The notes below the pieces were generated by a model. The model was not told where the DNA came from. It saw nothing but the letters and a program-made list of their open reading frames with translations, and did no database searches. Shown one piece after another: positions 37,550 to 45,763 of a stretch of 64,000 nucleotides of DNA. Location: assembly GCA_028689495.1 (NCBI GenBank), contig JAQTWB010000001.1:124001-188000 (forward strand). Direction: 5' to 3'. Source of the DNA: a bacterium (GTDB lineage Bacteria; Bdellovibrionota_C; UBA2361; SZUA-149; JAQTWB01). The number at the start of each line of letters is the position of its first letter. The stretch's first letter is position 1. The position numbers and the translations under genes were made by a program.

Positions 37550-39151
37550 TTGTTTGCACTTGAGATTGATTTTCATGACGGCGTTAGCGCCCGAGAGGTG
37601 ATGATGGTGCGTAGGCCATTTGCTATTGTGGGCGGGAGTGAGTCCGCGCATGTAGTGATCGAAGGCACCAGTGGTTTGAATGAAATTCGGTTTACGAGAG
37701 GGCTCGACGGAAGTTTTCGTTGTGAGTATTTGCGTGGAGGAATTGTTCAGGGGACCATGACTGAGGTTATCACTGGTTCAGGGGTTTTTAGAATTGGGGA
37801 GGTCAGCTTGCGGTTAACTGCTTTAGATTCTGACTTACGCAATGACCCTGAGCTGCCTCCGGATGTGGCTGCAATAAACGTCCTTCGTCGTGCCCTTGCT
37901 TTCCCGAGCCCCAAATTTCCGGCACTGGTTGTTCTTGGGAAAAATCCAATAGTCTATTCGTTTGCGTCGGACGATATTGTTCTTGTTGGACGTTCGAGAC
38001 GCTGTGGCCTTCGACTTGATTCGGCAGGAGTTTCAAGTGAGCACGCTCAAGTAGGGTACGATAACGGGATGTTTTGGGTGGAGGACCTTGGAAGCACTAA
38101 CGGAACTTATATTTCAGGAAAGCTGATTGCGGGAAGACAGTATCTGCCAGTGGGAGAGTTTGTGCAGATAGGTGGCGATTGTTTTCTTGCCGGAGTGTCA
38201 CAAGAGTTGGAATACGAGCAGGTGACAAGACAAGCCAATCAGCAAATTGCGAACATTCCGGAAGTCTCTGCTGATTATCCACGCATATTGACGATGTCGG
38301 AACATGTGCAGCCGCGTCAACTAAAGGTTGGCAAGAAGAAAAGGGTTACAGTAGGTAGAGATTCGGGTAGTGACTTATGGGTTTCAGCAAGTCATGTGTC
38401 ATTCAATCATTTGGAGATATTTTACAACTCACAATCTGCCTCTGCGGTTACTGATACCAGTTCCAACGGAACTTATCTAAACGGTATGCGATTGCCTCGT
38501 GGCGAATCATATGCGTTGCCTCCCGGGCCGGTGGAAATTGATCTGCAGGGGGGAATTAAATTGATATTGTTGAATTCTGCTGAAGACGAAGAGTTATGGC
38601 AGCGAAGCACTGGCAGTGAGCACAAAGTGTCGGGGATTGAAGAGCAAGTTAGAGATATCGGCGATGACACTTTTCATGAAACGGGTGATGACAGCGGTCT
38701 TGCGGATAGTTTTGAAGATGGTTCAGGCTTTGAAAGCGCGGATCAACTTCTGTTTGAGGAAGACGATCCACGATATTTGGCAGAAGATGAATCTGATAGA
38801 GTTACTGACGTCTTTCGACATTTGTCGTCTGGGACAATTCAAGATTCCGGAGCCAAAGTTGAATCGGTAAATAAAGGGAGTACTTTTTATCAAGAGGTTC
38901 AACCCAGGGGTGGACAGCATGTTTCATCTTCAGCTGGAGATGTCGGGGAGATTACGGCAAAACCGTCTCCCTTTTTGTCTCAGGATGAATTTGAAGATTT
39001 TAGTGAAGATGCTGAACTTAGATCGACTACAGTTTTCGATGATGAACACGGGAACTATGGTTTGGGGAAAATGGGTCGAGTCATTCTTGTAACAGGTGTT
39101 ATCTTGCTCGTCGGTTCTTTAGGCGTAATGGCCGTTGTATTTTTACAGTAG
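37550..39151 (+). CDS. Multi-FHA membrane protein
   Basis: A 533-residue protein started at TTG 37550, with GGAG about 9 bases upstream. It has a degenerate FHA-like N-terminal region (about 1-95), a canonical FHA (about 120-225; VGRSRRCGLRLDS, SSEHA, GSTNGTYI), another FHA-like region (about 250-350; VGRDSGSDLWVS, SFNHLE, SSNGTYL), an acidic Asp/Glu/Ser-rich linker and one transmembrane helix at the very end. The layout recalls the FHA-containing inner-membrane ring component SctD, although the orientation differs: here the membrane helix is C-terminal with almost no periplasmic part. Adjacent to the pseudokinase. Confidence 0.8.
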   Translation: MFALEIDFHDGVSAREVMMVRRPFAIVGGSESAHVVIEGTSGLNEIRFTRGLDGSFRCEYLRGGIVQGTMTEVITGSGVFRIGEVSLRLTALDSDLRNDPELPPDVAAINVLRRALAFPSPKFPALVVLGKNPIVYSFASDDIVLVGRSRRCGLRLDSAGVSSEHAQVGYDNGMFWVEDLGSTNGTYISGKLIAGRQYLPVGEFVQIGGDCFLAGVSQELEYEQVTRQANQQIANIPEVSADYPRILTMSEHVQPRQLKVGKKKRVTVGRDSGSDLWVSASHVSFNHLEIFYNSQSASAVTDTSSNGTYLNGMRLPRGESYALPPGPVEIDLQGGIKLILLNSAEDEELWQRSTGSEHKVSGIEEQVRDIGDDTFHETGDDSGLADSFEDGSGFESADQLLFEEDDPRYLAEDESDRVTDVFRHLSSGTIQDSGAKVESVNKGSTFYQEVQPRGGQHVSSSAGDVGEITAKPSPFLSQDEFEDFSEDAELRSTTVFDDEHGNYGLGKMGRVILVTGVILLVGSLGVMAVVFLQ

Positions 39152-39196
39152 AGACAGCAAATATGATTTTAATTGAAAGTGACATTGGAGGTAAAT

Positions 39197-40366
39197 ATGT
39201 CTGATAAGGATGAATTGGCGTTTGTACGCTGTCCTAGTTGCAATAGTCTGATCCCATCGCGCGCTAAGCGCTGTCGAATGTGTGGTTTCCTTTTGTCTGA
39301 TGCCGCACCGGTTGAAAACGAAGATCCGGAAAGAAAGAGTGGAAGAGTATATCAAAAAACAGTCTCTCTGACCCCTCAGGAAGTTGAAACTTTAAAAGCC
39401 GGTATCGAATCGTCGGACGATGTTCCGCAGCCTGTTCGCACTTCTGAGACCAAACTTCCAGTTGAGCCTTCGTCAGGAACGCCTGTAAGTGAACAAGTGA
39501 CTGAAGAGAAGCGAGGTGGGTTTCGGTTGGCTGGTCGTAGTATTGATACCGTAATTGACGCAGTGGAAGTTAAGCCACCTCAAGATTCTAAGGTTGAATC
39601 CGGGAAGGACAGAGAGGGTGCGAAGGAGCCGGCGCCTTTAAAGCGTTCCGAGAGACAGGGGGTGGCAGGCCCTGCCCAGAGAGGCGATGAACCCATAGTA
39701 GAAGATCGGCAGGGAGCAGAACATCTTGAGACTGGTGATTCAGAAGTCCGTCAGCAAGATGATGGCCGTAGTCAGTTTGAACGTGAGCGGCGTGAACGTG
39801 CAAAGGAACGAAAGAGGAAAAAGAATCGCGACAGGCAACGGCAGAGTTATGATGAGTCTGCTGTGGTTGAGAAAGAATCAGTTGTAGAAGAAGTGCAAGC
39901 ACGAAAACCGAATGTGTTCTCAGATGCGGTGTCAAAAGAGCGGAAGGAAGAATTTCATCCGAAGCAAAAATTTCCTAGGGAGGTAAGAGTGGATGCGGAA
40001 AAAACACATGAGATGTCCTCTGACGGTGAACTTGTTGGTTGGCTCGTTAGTTATGAACGTGATTCACGAGGAATTGCTACAGAGCTTCGCACGGGAAGGT
40101 TTATGGTAACTCAAGAACGTTTGAGAAGTACAGATATGCTAATTAATCATTCGTCTGTATCTACTCCTCATTGCATGTTGAAGGCTGTTGCTGGTCGAGG
40201 CATAGAGATTGGTGATTTGATGAGTGAAAATGGAACTTATGTAAAAAAAGCTGGCGAGCAATCCTATACCAGGCATTCGGATCCAGTTGTGGTCACCAGT
40301 GGCGACAGTGTTAAGTTTGGCTCTTATGAGGTGTTGATTTGCCTTGTCCCGTCGCGACGAAAGTAG
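39197..40366 (+). CDS. Zinc-ribbon and FHA protein with TVSLTP motif
   Basis: A 389-residue cytosolic protein. ATG at 39197 has a strong GGAGGT. An N-terminal CPSC...CRMC zinc ribbon is followed by QKTVSLTPQE, a long Arg/Lys/Glu-rich linker (about 100-270) likely to be helical or disordered, and a C-terminal FHA domain (LVGWLVSY...STPHCML...SENGTYV) that is a paralogue of the FHA at 23.2 kb. Sits between the multi-FHA protein and sctJ in the same operon. A phosphorylation-dependent adaptor for type III assembly is likely but inferred. Confidence 0.8.
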   Translation: MSDKDELAFVRCPSCNSLIPSRAKRCRMCGFLLSDAAPVENEDPERKSGRVYQKTVSLTPQEVETLKAGIESSDDVPQPVRTSETKLPVEPSSGTPVSEQVTEEKRGGFRLAGRSIDTVIDAVEVKPPQDSKVESGKDREGAKEPAPLKRSERQGVAGPAQRGDEPIVEDRQGAEHLETGDSEVRQQDDGRSQFERERRERAKERKRKKNRDRQRQSYDESAVVEKESVVEEVQARKPNVFSDAVSKERKEEFHPKQKFPREVRVDAEKTHEMSSDGELVGWLVSYERDSRGIATELRTGRFMVTQERLRSTDMLINHSSVSTPHCMLKAVAGRGIEIGDLMSENGTYVKKAGEQSYTRHSDPVVVTSGDSVKFGSYEVLICLVPSRRK

Positions 40367-40390
40367 AGAAATTTGGCTTTAGGAGCTTGT

Positions 40391-41278
40391 ATGGTGGGTT
40401 CGACAATCGCTTACGGGAATTTTTCTCGGGCAAGGAAAACAACTTCTACGAGGTTGTATTGTCGATTAATGTTGTGCCTGTCGCTGATTTTTTTGTCAGC
40501 TTGCGCTGAGCAGGAGTTGACAGTTCGTTTGACGGAGCGGCAATCCATTTCTTTACTTGTTTCACTTGCTGACCAGGGGATTGATGCACGCCGGCAATAT
40601 GATGATCTTTCCGGAACTTACGATATTTATGTGCCGGAATCCAGTTATAGAGAGGCAATGTCAGTTTTGGATTCAAGTTGGCCAAAACCTGAGTTCGAGG
40701 GGCAGATTGATAATCTGTTGAAGGATGAGTCATTTTTCCCTGGGTTCTCGCAGAACAGACCAGGTAAAGACGAAAAACTGTTGTCGCTACAGGTGGAACG
40801 GTTGTTATCGGCTGTTCCGGGCGTAGAGGAAGTCAAGGCTCTTGTGCGATTTCCGGCAGCGGACGGGCCGTTGAAGTTGAGAAGAATAGCTTCAGATAAT
40901 CCAATTCGTTTGGCAGTAGTTGTCAAATCAACTGTTGGAAACGATAAAGTAGAAGGTTTGAGGGAGCGTCTTCAGAAGCTTCTCCAGGGATTTTTTGAGT
41001 CAGAGAATGATCATGGTCCGAAGACTTTAGTGCAGATTTTTATGGTAGAGAGCGGCCGAACTTCCAGTGTAGGCGAGAGAGCCTTGTCTATAGGTTCTGT
41101 TTGGCCATTTTCATTTCGAGTCCTAGAGGGCGATCGGGGGATAATGTCATGGCAGTTTACCGTATTTGGCTTGGGTCTGGTAATCCCAGCCTTTGTAGTT
41201 GGGTTTGTTCTCGGACAACGCGGATATTTAAAGCCGCTTTCTACGGATCCCAGTGGGAAAGATGACAATCAGAGGTGA
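40391..41278 (+). CDS. sctJ: SctJ/YscJ-family type III ring lipoprotein
   Basis: A 295-residue lipoprotein forming the inner-membrane ring of a non-flagellar type III system. The ATG at 40391 follows AGGAG at 5-6 bases and is preferred to the upstream TTG. Signal with lipobox LSAC; two ring-building domains follow (LTERQSISLLVSLADQGIDA, then LSLQVERLLSAVPGVEEVKALVRFP); a C-terminal transmembrane helix (about 250-272) anchors the second end. The linker and overall length fit the family. The presence of SctJ rather than FliF supports an injectisome-like system. Confidence 0.85.
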   Translation: MVGSTIAYGNFSRARKTTSTRLYCRLMLCLSLIFLSACAEQELTVRLTERQSISLLVSLADQGIDARRQYDDLSGTYDIYVPESSYREAMSVLDSSWPKPEFEGQIDNLLKDESFFPGFSQNRPGKDEKLLSLQVERLLSAVPGVEEVKALVRFPAADGPLKLRRIASDNPIRLAVVVKSTVGNDKVEGLRERLQKLLQGFFESENDHGPKTLVQIFMVESGRTSSVGERALSIGSVWPFSFRVLEGDRGIMSWQFTVFGLGLVIPAFVVGFVLGQRGYLKPLSTDPSGKDDNQR

Positions 41279-41282
41279 TAAT

Positions 41283-41507
41283 ATGAGCGAAGATCAGTTG
41301 TTGAGTGAGCTATCTTCTGCCGAACGTGCGATGGTAGCGGTCGCTGTTTTGCTTGATGGGCATGATGCTGTATCTTTTTTGGGGAATGATACTGTTCGAG
41401 GAGAGGCTTTGAAGAAGGCAGCAAAAAGTTTAGTTGCGTTAGCTCCGGATCTACGTCTGCCATTTGTTGGAACGATCCTTCGTAATGCATCTAAAGATTT
41501 GGGGTAA
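41283..41507 (+). CDS. Small protein between sctJ and sctQ, unknown
   Basis: A 74-residue, Ala/Leu-rich, probably all-helical protein (LSSAERAMVAVAVLLDGHDA...). The ATG at 41283 has AGAGGTGATAAT before it and sits 4 bases after sctJ. No membrane segment. In other type III operons small stalk, rod or chaperone genes occupy this place; I cannot assign it to SctF, SctI, SctK or any other family. Confidence 0.65.
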   Translation: MSEDQLLSELSSAERAMVAVAVLLDGHDAVSFLGNDTVRGEALKKAAKSLVALAPDLRLPFVGTILRNASKDLG

Positions 41508-41523
41508 TAGTCAGGAGAAGGTC

Positions 41524-42573
41524 ATGCAGGTTGAAGCAAAACTTGAGCTCGATAACCAGAGATTCACTGAATGGGAGCCACAGGAGGAACTTGATTCTGT
41601 GACCGACAATCAGATTATGTTTGGTAGAGGGTTATATTGTGTAAATCTTGATCGGCTATTTCCATTGTTTTCCGAGCACTGGTTAGCATTGTTCAGTGGT
41701 CTTGGTGTTGATATACGATTTAATCATTCACATGTTATTGAGACATTCCCCACTCGTGGAGTATCAGTGTTTTCATGTCGCATTAATGGGGAGGTTCAGG
41801 TATTTGGGGTGGACCAGCGGCTTACGCAAGTATTGTCCGAACTTGTCGCACCGCAATCCAGCCCGGCTATAAAACAAATTATTTTCGATTATTTTGTGCG
41901 AAGATTTTATTCTGTGATGTCCAGTACGTGGTGTGGTTCTGTTCCATTGCGCATTGAGTATTGTTATTCGGGTAGCACCGGTGCAGTTGATGTGGCTGGG
42001 GTTCTTTCAACTGAATTGATTGTTGGTAACGCAGCATTTCCTGTCTATTTTGGACTTGGCCCGGAATTCGCTTCTTTGATTGATGAAGCATCTGTTGCGT
42101 CAGCACATTTGGAGCACGATCTGGCGGTAGTTATTGGTGATAGTGATACCGTAGTAATTTCGGTTGAGATGATGGAGGTTATTGATACCGGCTTATCTTT
42201 GATCGACCTGGTTGGTAGCAGTTCGGTAGTGTCATTTGAGGTGCCAAACTCCTATCGTGTCATTCTTTCTGTTAATGAGGTTCCTGTTGGAGTAGGGATG
42301 CTTAAGCAGTACGGTGGACATTTTGTAGTTCATGTTAGTCATATACAGAAAAAATTTCGTCATTCTGTTGCTGGCAAACGGACCACTATTGAGATCGGAG
42401 CAATTGAGGTCCCCAGAGATGAGGCGGGAAGGTATTTGCAGTCTGGAGCGGTAATTCCGCTGCAAAATCAAATCTCTGATAACCTTTCATTAATTTGCGA
42501 TGCTGAGCACTGCGGTGAGGTCAGATTAGGTGTCATTGATGGACAGATGGCAGTGAAGTTTATTCAGGAGTAG
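41524..42573 (+). CDS. sctQ: SctQ-like cytoplasmic sorting-platform (C-ring) protein
   Basis: A 349-residue protein; ATG at 41524 with AGGAGAAGG. The N-terminal two thirds are diverged. Two SpoA-type domains are visible: one around 235-280 (LSLIDLVGSSSVVSFEVP...VILSVNEVPVGVGML) and a C-terminal one around 285-348 (IEIGAIEVPRDEAGRYLQSG...GEVRLGVIDGQMAVKF), the usual pair in SctQ/FliM-FliN proteins. Sorting-platform function at the base of the type III apparatus. No SctN ATPase or SctL stator gene is in the window. Confidence 0.75.
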   Translation: MQVEAKLELDNQRFTEWEPQEELDSVTDNQIMFGRGLYCVNLDRLFPLFSEHWLALFSGLGVDIRFNHSHVIETFPTRGVSVFSCRINGEVQVFGVDQRLTQVLSELVAPQSSPAIKQIIFDYFVRRFYSVMSSTWCGSVPLRIEYCYSGSTGAVDVAGVLSTELIVGNAAFPVYFGLGPEFASLIDEASVASAHLEHDLAVVIGDSDTVVISVEMMEVIDTGLSLIDLVGSSSVVSFEVPNSYRVILSVNEVPVGVGMLKQYGGHFVVHVSHIQKKFRHSVAGKRTTIEIGAIEVPRDEAGRYLQSGAVIPLQNQISDNLSLICDAEHCGEVRLGVIDGQMAVKFIQE

Positions 42574-43211
42574 TGGTGGACATACTCTGTTTGGATTGTT
42601 TATTGCCATGTGTTGGGGATACCAAGGGGTTGATGGACTCGGCTGGTCGATTAGCCGGACGTAGTGAGAGTCTTAATATGCTTTCGGTTGATAGTTCAGA
42701 ATTCTCTGTTGAAGAAGATGAACGTGAACAGTATCTTGTGCATACTGCGATTTCTCAGGCAATGAGCTGGATTGCCGCTATAAATGGGCGTATCGATTTT
42801 TTGCCCGATATTGCTGCATTGAACACAATGGATTTAACAAGTCTTTATGCTTTAGCCAGGCTTTATTTTCGTAATGGATATATTGTTACATCTGAGCGGG
42901 TATTCTCCGGATTGCAAATATTGGATAAGGAAGGTGAGACGCCAGCAGATTTAGGTTGCGGTGTCGTAGCTCTTTGTTCTTCCAAGTTTGAAGAAGCTAT
43001 TGCATCGTTTCATAAGTGCTTAAGTAATGGACATTATTTGATTGAGAGTCAGCTTGGGTTGACATTGTCATATATTGGGTTGTCGGAAATGTCTCGTGCG
43101 GTAGTTGCTTATGACGAAATTACGGAAGGATTGGATATCACTACCATGAAAGTTGATATACGCCCTTTATATGCTTTTGTCGGGTCTATTCTATCTACGG
43201 GTGCTCGCTGA
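42573..43211 (+). CDS. TPR protein, type III chaperone-like
   Basis: About 200 residues with TPR-like helices (SLYALARLYFRNGYIVTSERVFSGL, ADLGCGVVALCSSKFEEAIASFHKCL, ESQLGLTLSYIGLSEMSRAVVAYDEI), similar in pattern to the LcrH/SycD class of type III translocator chaperones. The track start GTG at 42573 overlaps the sctQ stop; GTG at 42576 or ATG at 42633 (AGGGG three bases upstream) are equally possible. Last gene of the type III block; the next genes converge on it. Confidence 0.65.
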   Translation: MVDILCLDCLLPCVGDTKGLMDSAGRLAGRSESLNMLSVDSSEFSVEEDEREQYLVHTAISQAMSWIAAINGRIDFLPDIAALNTMDLTSLYALARLYFRNGYIVTSERVFSGLQILDKEGETPADLGCGVVALCSSKFEEAIASFHKCLSNGHYLIESQLGLTLSYIGLSEMSRAVVAYDEITEGLDITTMKVDIRPLYAFVGSILSTGAR

Positions 43212-43284
43212 GAAGGTCTGCGCGTTGGCATGTTAAAGGGAATTTGTGCAGGTCCGTAGGTGTAATGTCTATATGTTGTTCAGC

Positions 43285-43602
43285 TCAGTCACTATCTTCG
43301 TCAGTGCTGGCTGCTTCTATCGTCATACGCACTGCATCTATAATAGATTTTTGCTGCGACTTCGGAATTTTTTGGCGACGAAAGAAGTCTTTGGCCTCAG
43401 CTTCCAGTATCTGGAGCATTTCCTTTTTATTGTTGCGATTTATTGGAACAGTTGAGAACTTGGCATTGCTGGAGATGGAGTCGACTTTAAGGGCCTTTCT
43501 GATAGCACTAGTAGCCTCGGAACGCTGTGTCGCTGTGATACTGCTTCCTGCAGTGATTGACTGAGCCGAACCGGATTTTATTGAATCAATTTTTTTTGTC
43601 AT
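43285..43602 (-). CDS. Small protein coupled to the membrane sigma factor
   Basis: A 105-residue protein, not recognised. The first 50 residues are Ser/Thr/Lys-rich and look disordered (SAQSITAGSSITATQRSEAT); the second half is helical and charged (KKEMLQILEAEAKDFFRRQ) with an acidic tail. It starts 8 bases after the sigma-like gene stop, with AAGAG overlapping that stop. The layout resembles an anti-sigma factor of the FlgM kind or a small type III substrate; both ideas are inference from size and context. Confidence 0.6.
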   Translation of the reverse strand: MTKKIDSIKSGSAQSITAGSSITATQRSEATSAIRKALKVDSISSNAKFSTVPINRNNKKEMLQILEAEAKDFFRRQKIPKSQQKSIIDAVRMTIEAASTDEDSD

Positions 43603-43610
43603 ATGAGCTC

Positions 43611-44507
43611 TTAATAATGATAGAGTGCGAAAGTGGTAATTGTGGGTAATGGCGCCAGTAGCAGTAGTAAAGAGAGAATGTCGATTGCATGGCTGCGGAT
43701 TTTTTTCTGAAAGATAGAAAAAGGTGACTTCCAGTTTTCCTTACCATAGGTCTCGGCTAGCGGCCTTAATGTCGGGCGGATTTTTAAGGCTTTACCAGTG
43801 CTATGGTTGGAATTGTTTTTCATCGATTCTTCGAGAAAAACAAGAATGGTGCTGTGCTCACGTATAATCGTTAGTTCATCTATCCCCCATTCGCTAGCTA
43901 GAGTGCGCATGGATTTTCCGATCCAGTATATCTCCCAAAGAATTGTTTGGTGAATTGGGTTCAAATGACTGATTTGAGTCAACATTTCCTTATATTCAAG
44001 GATATCATCGGGCTGATTTTTTTGGTCTTCGGCGATAGCCAGGAGGCTAGCTCCTGCCAGAAGACTTTTTACTGCGATCTGTAAGCCATCACCGGCAGAA
44101 TCAGTGGAGGTATCTATTGATCCTGAATGAAGTTCGGGGAAAAGTTGGAACAACTTTGCTGATATTTCACGCGCTTGATCACTCGCTTCGCTGTTACTTC
44201 CTGTTGCTCTACGCCAGTTTTTTGATTTTCGTGCCTCTTCAGTCGCCGCTTCGTGGATTCGGCGTCGTGCATAAGCGCGAAAGGGAACACCTAGTGAATC
44301 GTTGTAGCGCGTAGCGCAGAAAAGGAGGCCTTCGTATGCTCCACCGTCGAGGCCGTCCATTTGCCAGTCAAGGTTCCAGGAACGAGCGACATTGCGAGCG
44401 ATTGCTTCTGCCCAGCCAAGATTTTCGCTGACCAGCTTCTCAATCAATTCCGGATCGTTTTTAGTGGTGACTTGCGCGTCTGCATCGTTATTCATTTCGT
44501 CGGACAT
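43611..44507 (-). CDS. Sigma-70-family protein with C-terminal membrane segment
   Basis: A 298-residue protein. The N-terminal part matches sigma region 2 (ENLGWAEAIARNVARSW...YEGLLFCATRYNDSLGVPFRAYARRRIHEA). A helix-turn-helix like region 4 follows (MRTLASEWGIDELTIIREHS). Unusually, the last 25 residues form a hydrophobic stretch (DILSLLLLLAPLPTITTFAL) after a basic patch, suggesting attachment to the inner membrane. The Shine-Dalgarno before ATG 44507 is weak. Divergent from the second sigma gene across 400 bases. Confidence 0.7.
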   Translation of the reverse strand: MSDEMNNDADAQVTTKNDPELIEKLVSENLGWAEAIARNVARSWNLDWQMDGLDGGAYEGLLFCATRYNDSLGVPFRAYARRRIHEAATEEARKSKNWRRATGSNSEASDQAREISAKLFQLFPELHSGSIDTSTDSAGDGLQIAVKSLLAGASLLAIAEDQKNQPDDILEYKEMLTQISHLNPIHQTILWEIYWIGKSMRTLASEWGIDELTIIREHSTILVFLEESMKNNSNHSTGKALKIRPTLRPLAETYGKENWKSPFSIFQKKIRSHAIDILSLLLLLAPLPTITTFALYHY

Positions 44508-44914
44508 GAACTAAACTCTATTTTCAATTGATTTGGGCCGAACACAGCGTGGTTGTGACCTTTAACACACCAATACTGTGAAACCGACTTATGACGATGC
44601 CACCGTATCTGTATTTGCGTGGGGTTTACAATCACAAGACTGACTTGAATGTAAAATTCCGGGACATCGACCAATTCTGATAGTGGGTACATCGGCGGTT
44701 GAGTCAATATACTACAGGGGAGTTGCTCGATTTTATGCCGGGCACGAAAATCAAGTTGGACTGTTGGAAAATACGTAATGCCATTCTGCATAAAATTTAT
44801 TGAAGCAGGTGGCTATCCGGGACGGATATATGGGTGACTGGTCTTTGTGAGGTGCGGATTGTGTGGTGATGGTTTGAGCCAGGTTTGTTAACCAAGGTCT
44901 TACAGGAGAGTTTT
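44508..44914. other. Intergenic region between the divergent sigma genes
   Basis: About 400 bases. No gene is convincing; the minus-strand frame 44492-44791 lacks a ribosome binding site and overlaps the sigma gene start. Both sigma promoters must be here. No consensus -35/-10 pair or clear operator was found by eye. Confidence 0.5.
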
Positions 44915-45763
44915 ATGCCGACAGTCAACATTCGCGATGAAGGGAAAAGGCAAAGATTACAGGCGATTAAGCTTTCCGTCGGCTCGGTCGGGGCTGCTTT
45001 GCCTGGTTCGGCCGGTTGCTTTTCTAGCGATCGGTCCGTCCGAGATAAATTGATTTTTGATAACCGCACGCAGGCACACAAGATTGGACGAAGTATGTTG
45101 CGCAAGTGGCGTGTGACACTTCCTTACGGCGAAGCTGAGAGTCTTGTTGACCTCACCTTGTGTGAAGTAGCCGATCGTTTTGACGCATCTAAAGGCGCGT
45201 CGTTCATAACTTTTTTCTTCTATCATCTCCGTGGCAATCTTGTTCGAACAGTAGCTTCGTATTCTCGCAATAATGCAAATTTTTCTGCATTTCACGGTGA
45301 TAGTTCGTTTGAGCTGGTGAAAGAGACTACTCGGTTGGGTGGAAGCGAATTTGCTCTGGCATCGGATATCTCTGGTTACGGTGCTTTTGATTCCAGTATC
45401 CCGGAAGAGAATATGATTCGCGAGGAGCGAGAGGATATCTGCCGTCAGGCGTTCGCCGGACTTGATCCTCTGGAAAGAGAGGTTCTCGAACGGTCATTCG
45501 AACTTGATCAGAGCCTTGTCGGTATTGCGGAGGAGCTCGGTTATAGTCGTTGTCATATTTCTCGGGTGAAGAAAAAGGCTCTGGAAAAGATGAAAGTTAC
45601 TTTGGCTGGTTGTGAGAGCATCGCACCTGTGGCCAGAGATCCTCAGTTGGCTCGACCAAAGAAGCAAATCGATGGGACCAGCGTTCGCGGGCGTAAGAGA
45701 AGGGCGCTTTCAGTCGCGGGTCGGGACAAGGGGCAGGGTAGGCTCAGGGCAAATGTTGGCTGA
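44915..45763 (+). CDS. Alternative sigma factor (sigma-70 group 3-like)
   Basis: A 282-residue sigma factor. ATG at 44915 follows AGGAGAG. Region 2 is visible at about 65-130 (AHKIGRSMLRKWRVTL...DRFDASKGASFITFFFYHLRGNLVR), and region 4 at about 185-230 (LDPLEREVLERSFELDQSLVGIAEELGYSRCHISRVKKKALEKMK). An extra basic tail of about 50 residues follows. Region 3 is short or absent. Located beside the type III genes, so it may direct them; its target promoters are unknown. Its 3 prime end overlaps the convergent FemAB-like gene by 20 bases. Confidence 0.85.
   Translation: MPTVNIRDEGKRQRLQAIKLSVGSVGAALPGSAGCFSSDRSVRDKLIFDNRTQAHKIGRSMLRKWRVTLPYGEAESLVDLTLCEVADRFDASKGASFITFFFYHLRGNLVRTVASYSRNNANFSAFHGDSSFELVKETTRLGGSEFALASDISGYGAFDSSIPEENMIREEREDICRQAFAGLDPLEREVLERSFELDQSLVGIAEELGYSRCHISRVKKKALEKMKVTLAGCESIAPVARDPQLARPKKQIDGTSVRGRKRRALSVAGRDKGQGRLRANVG

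Noticed and set aside
32843-43211. A flagellar export apparatus
   Set aside because: The lipoprotein is SctJ-like and not FliF, and no flagellar rod, hook or filament gene is present, so a non-flagellar type III system is preferred.
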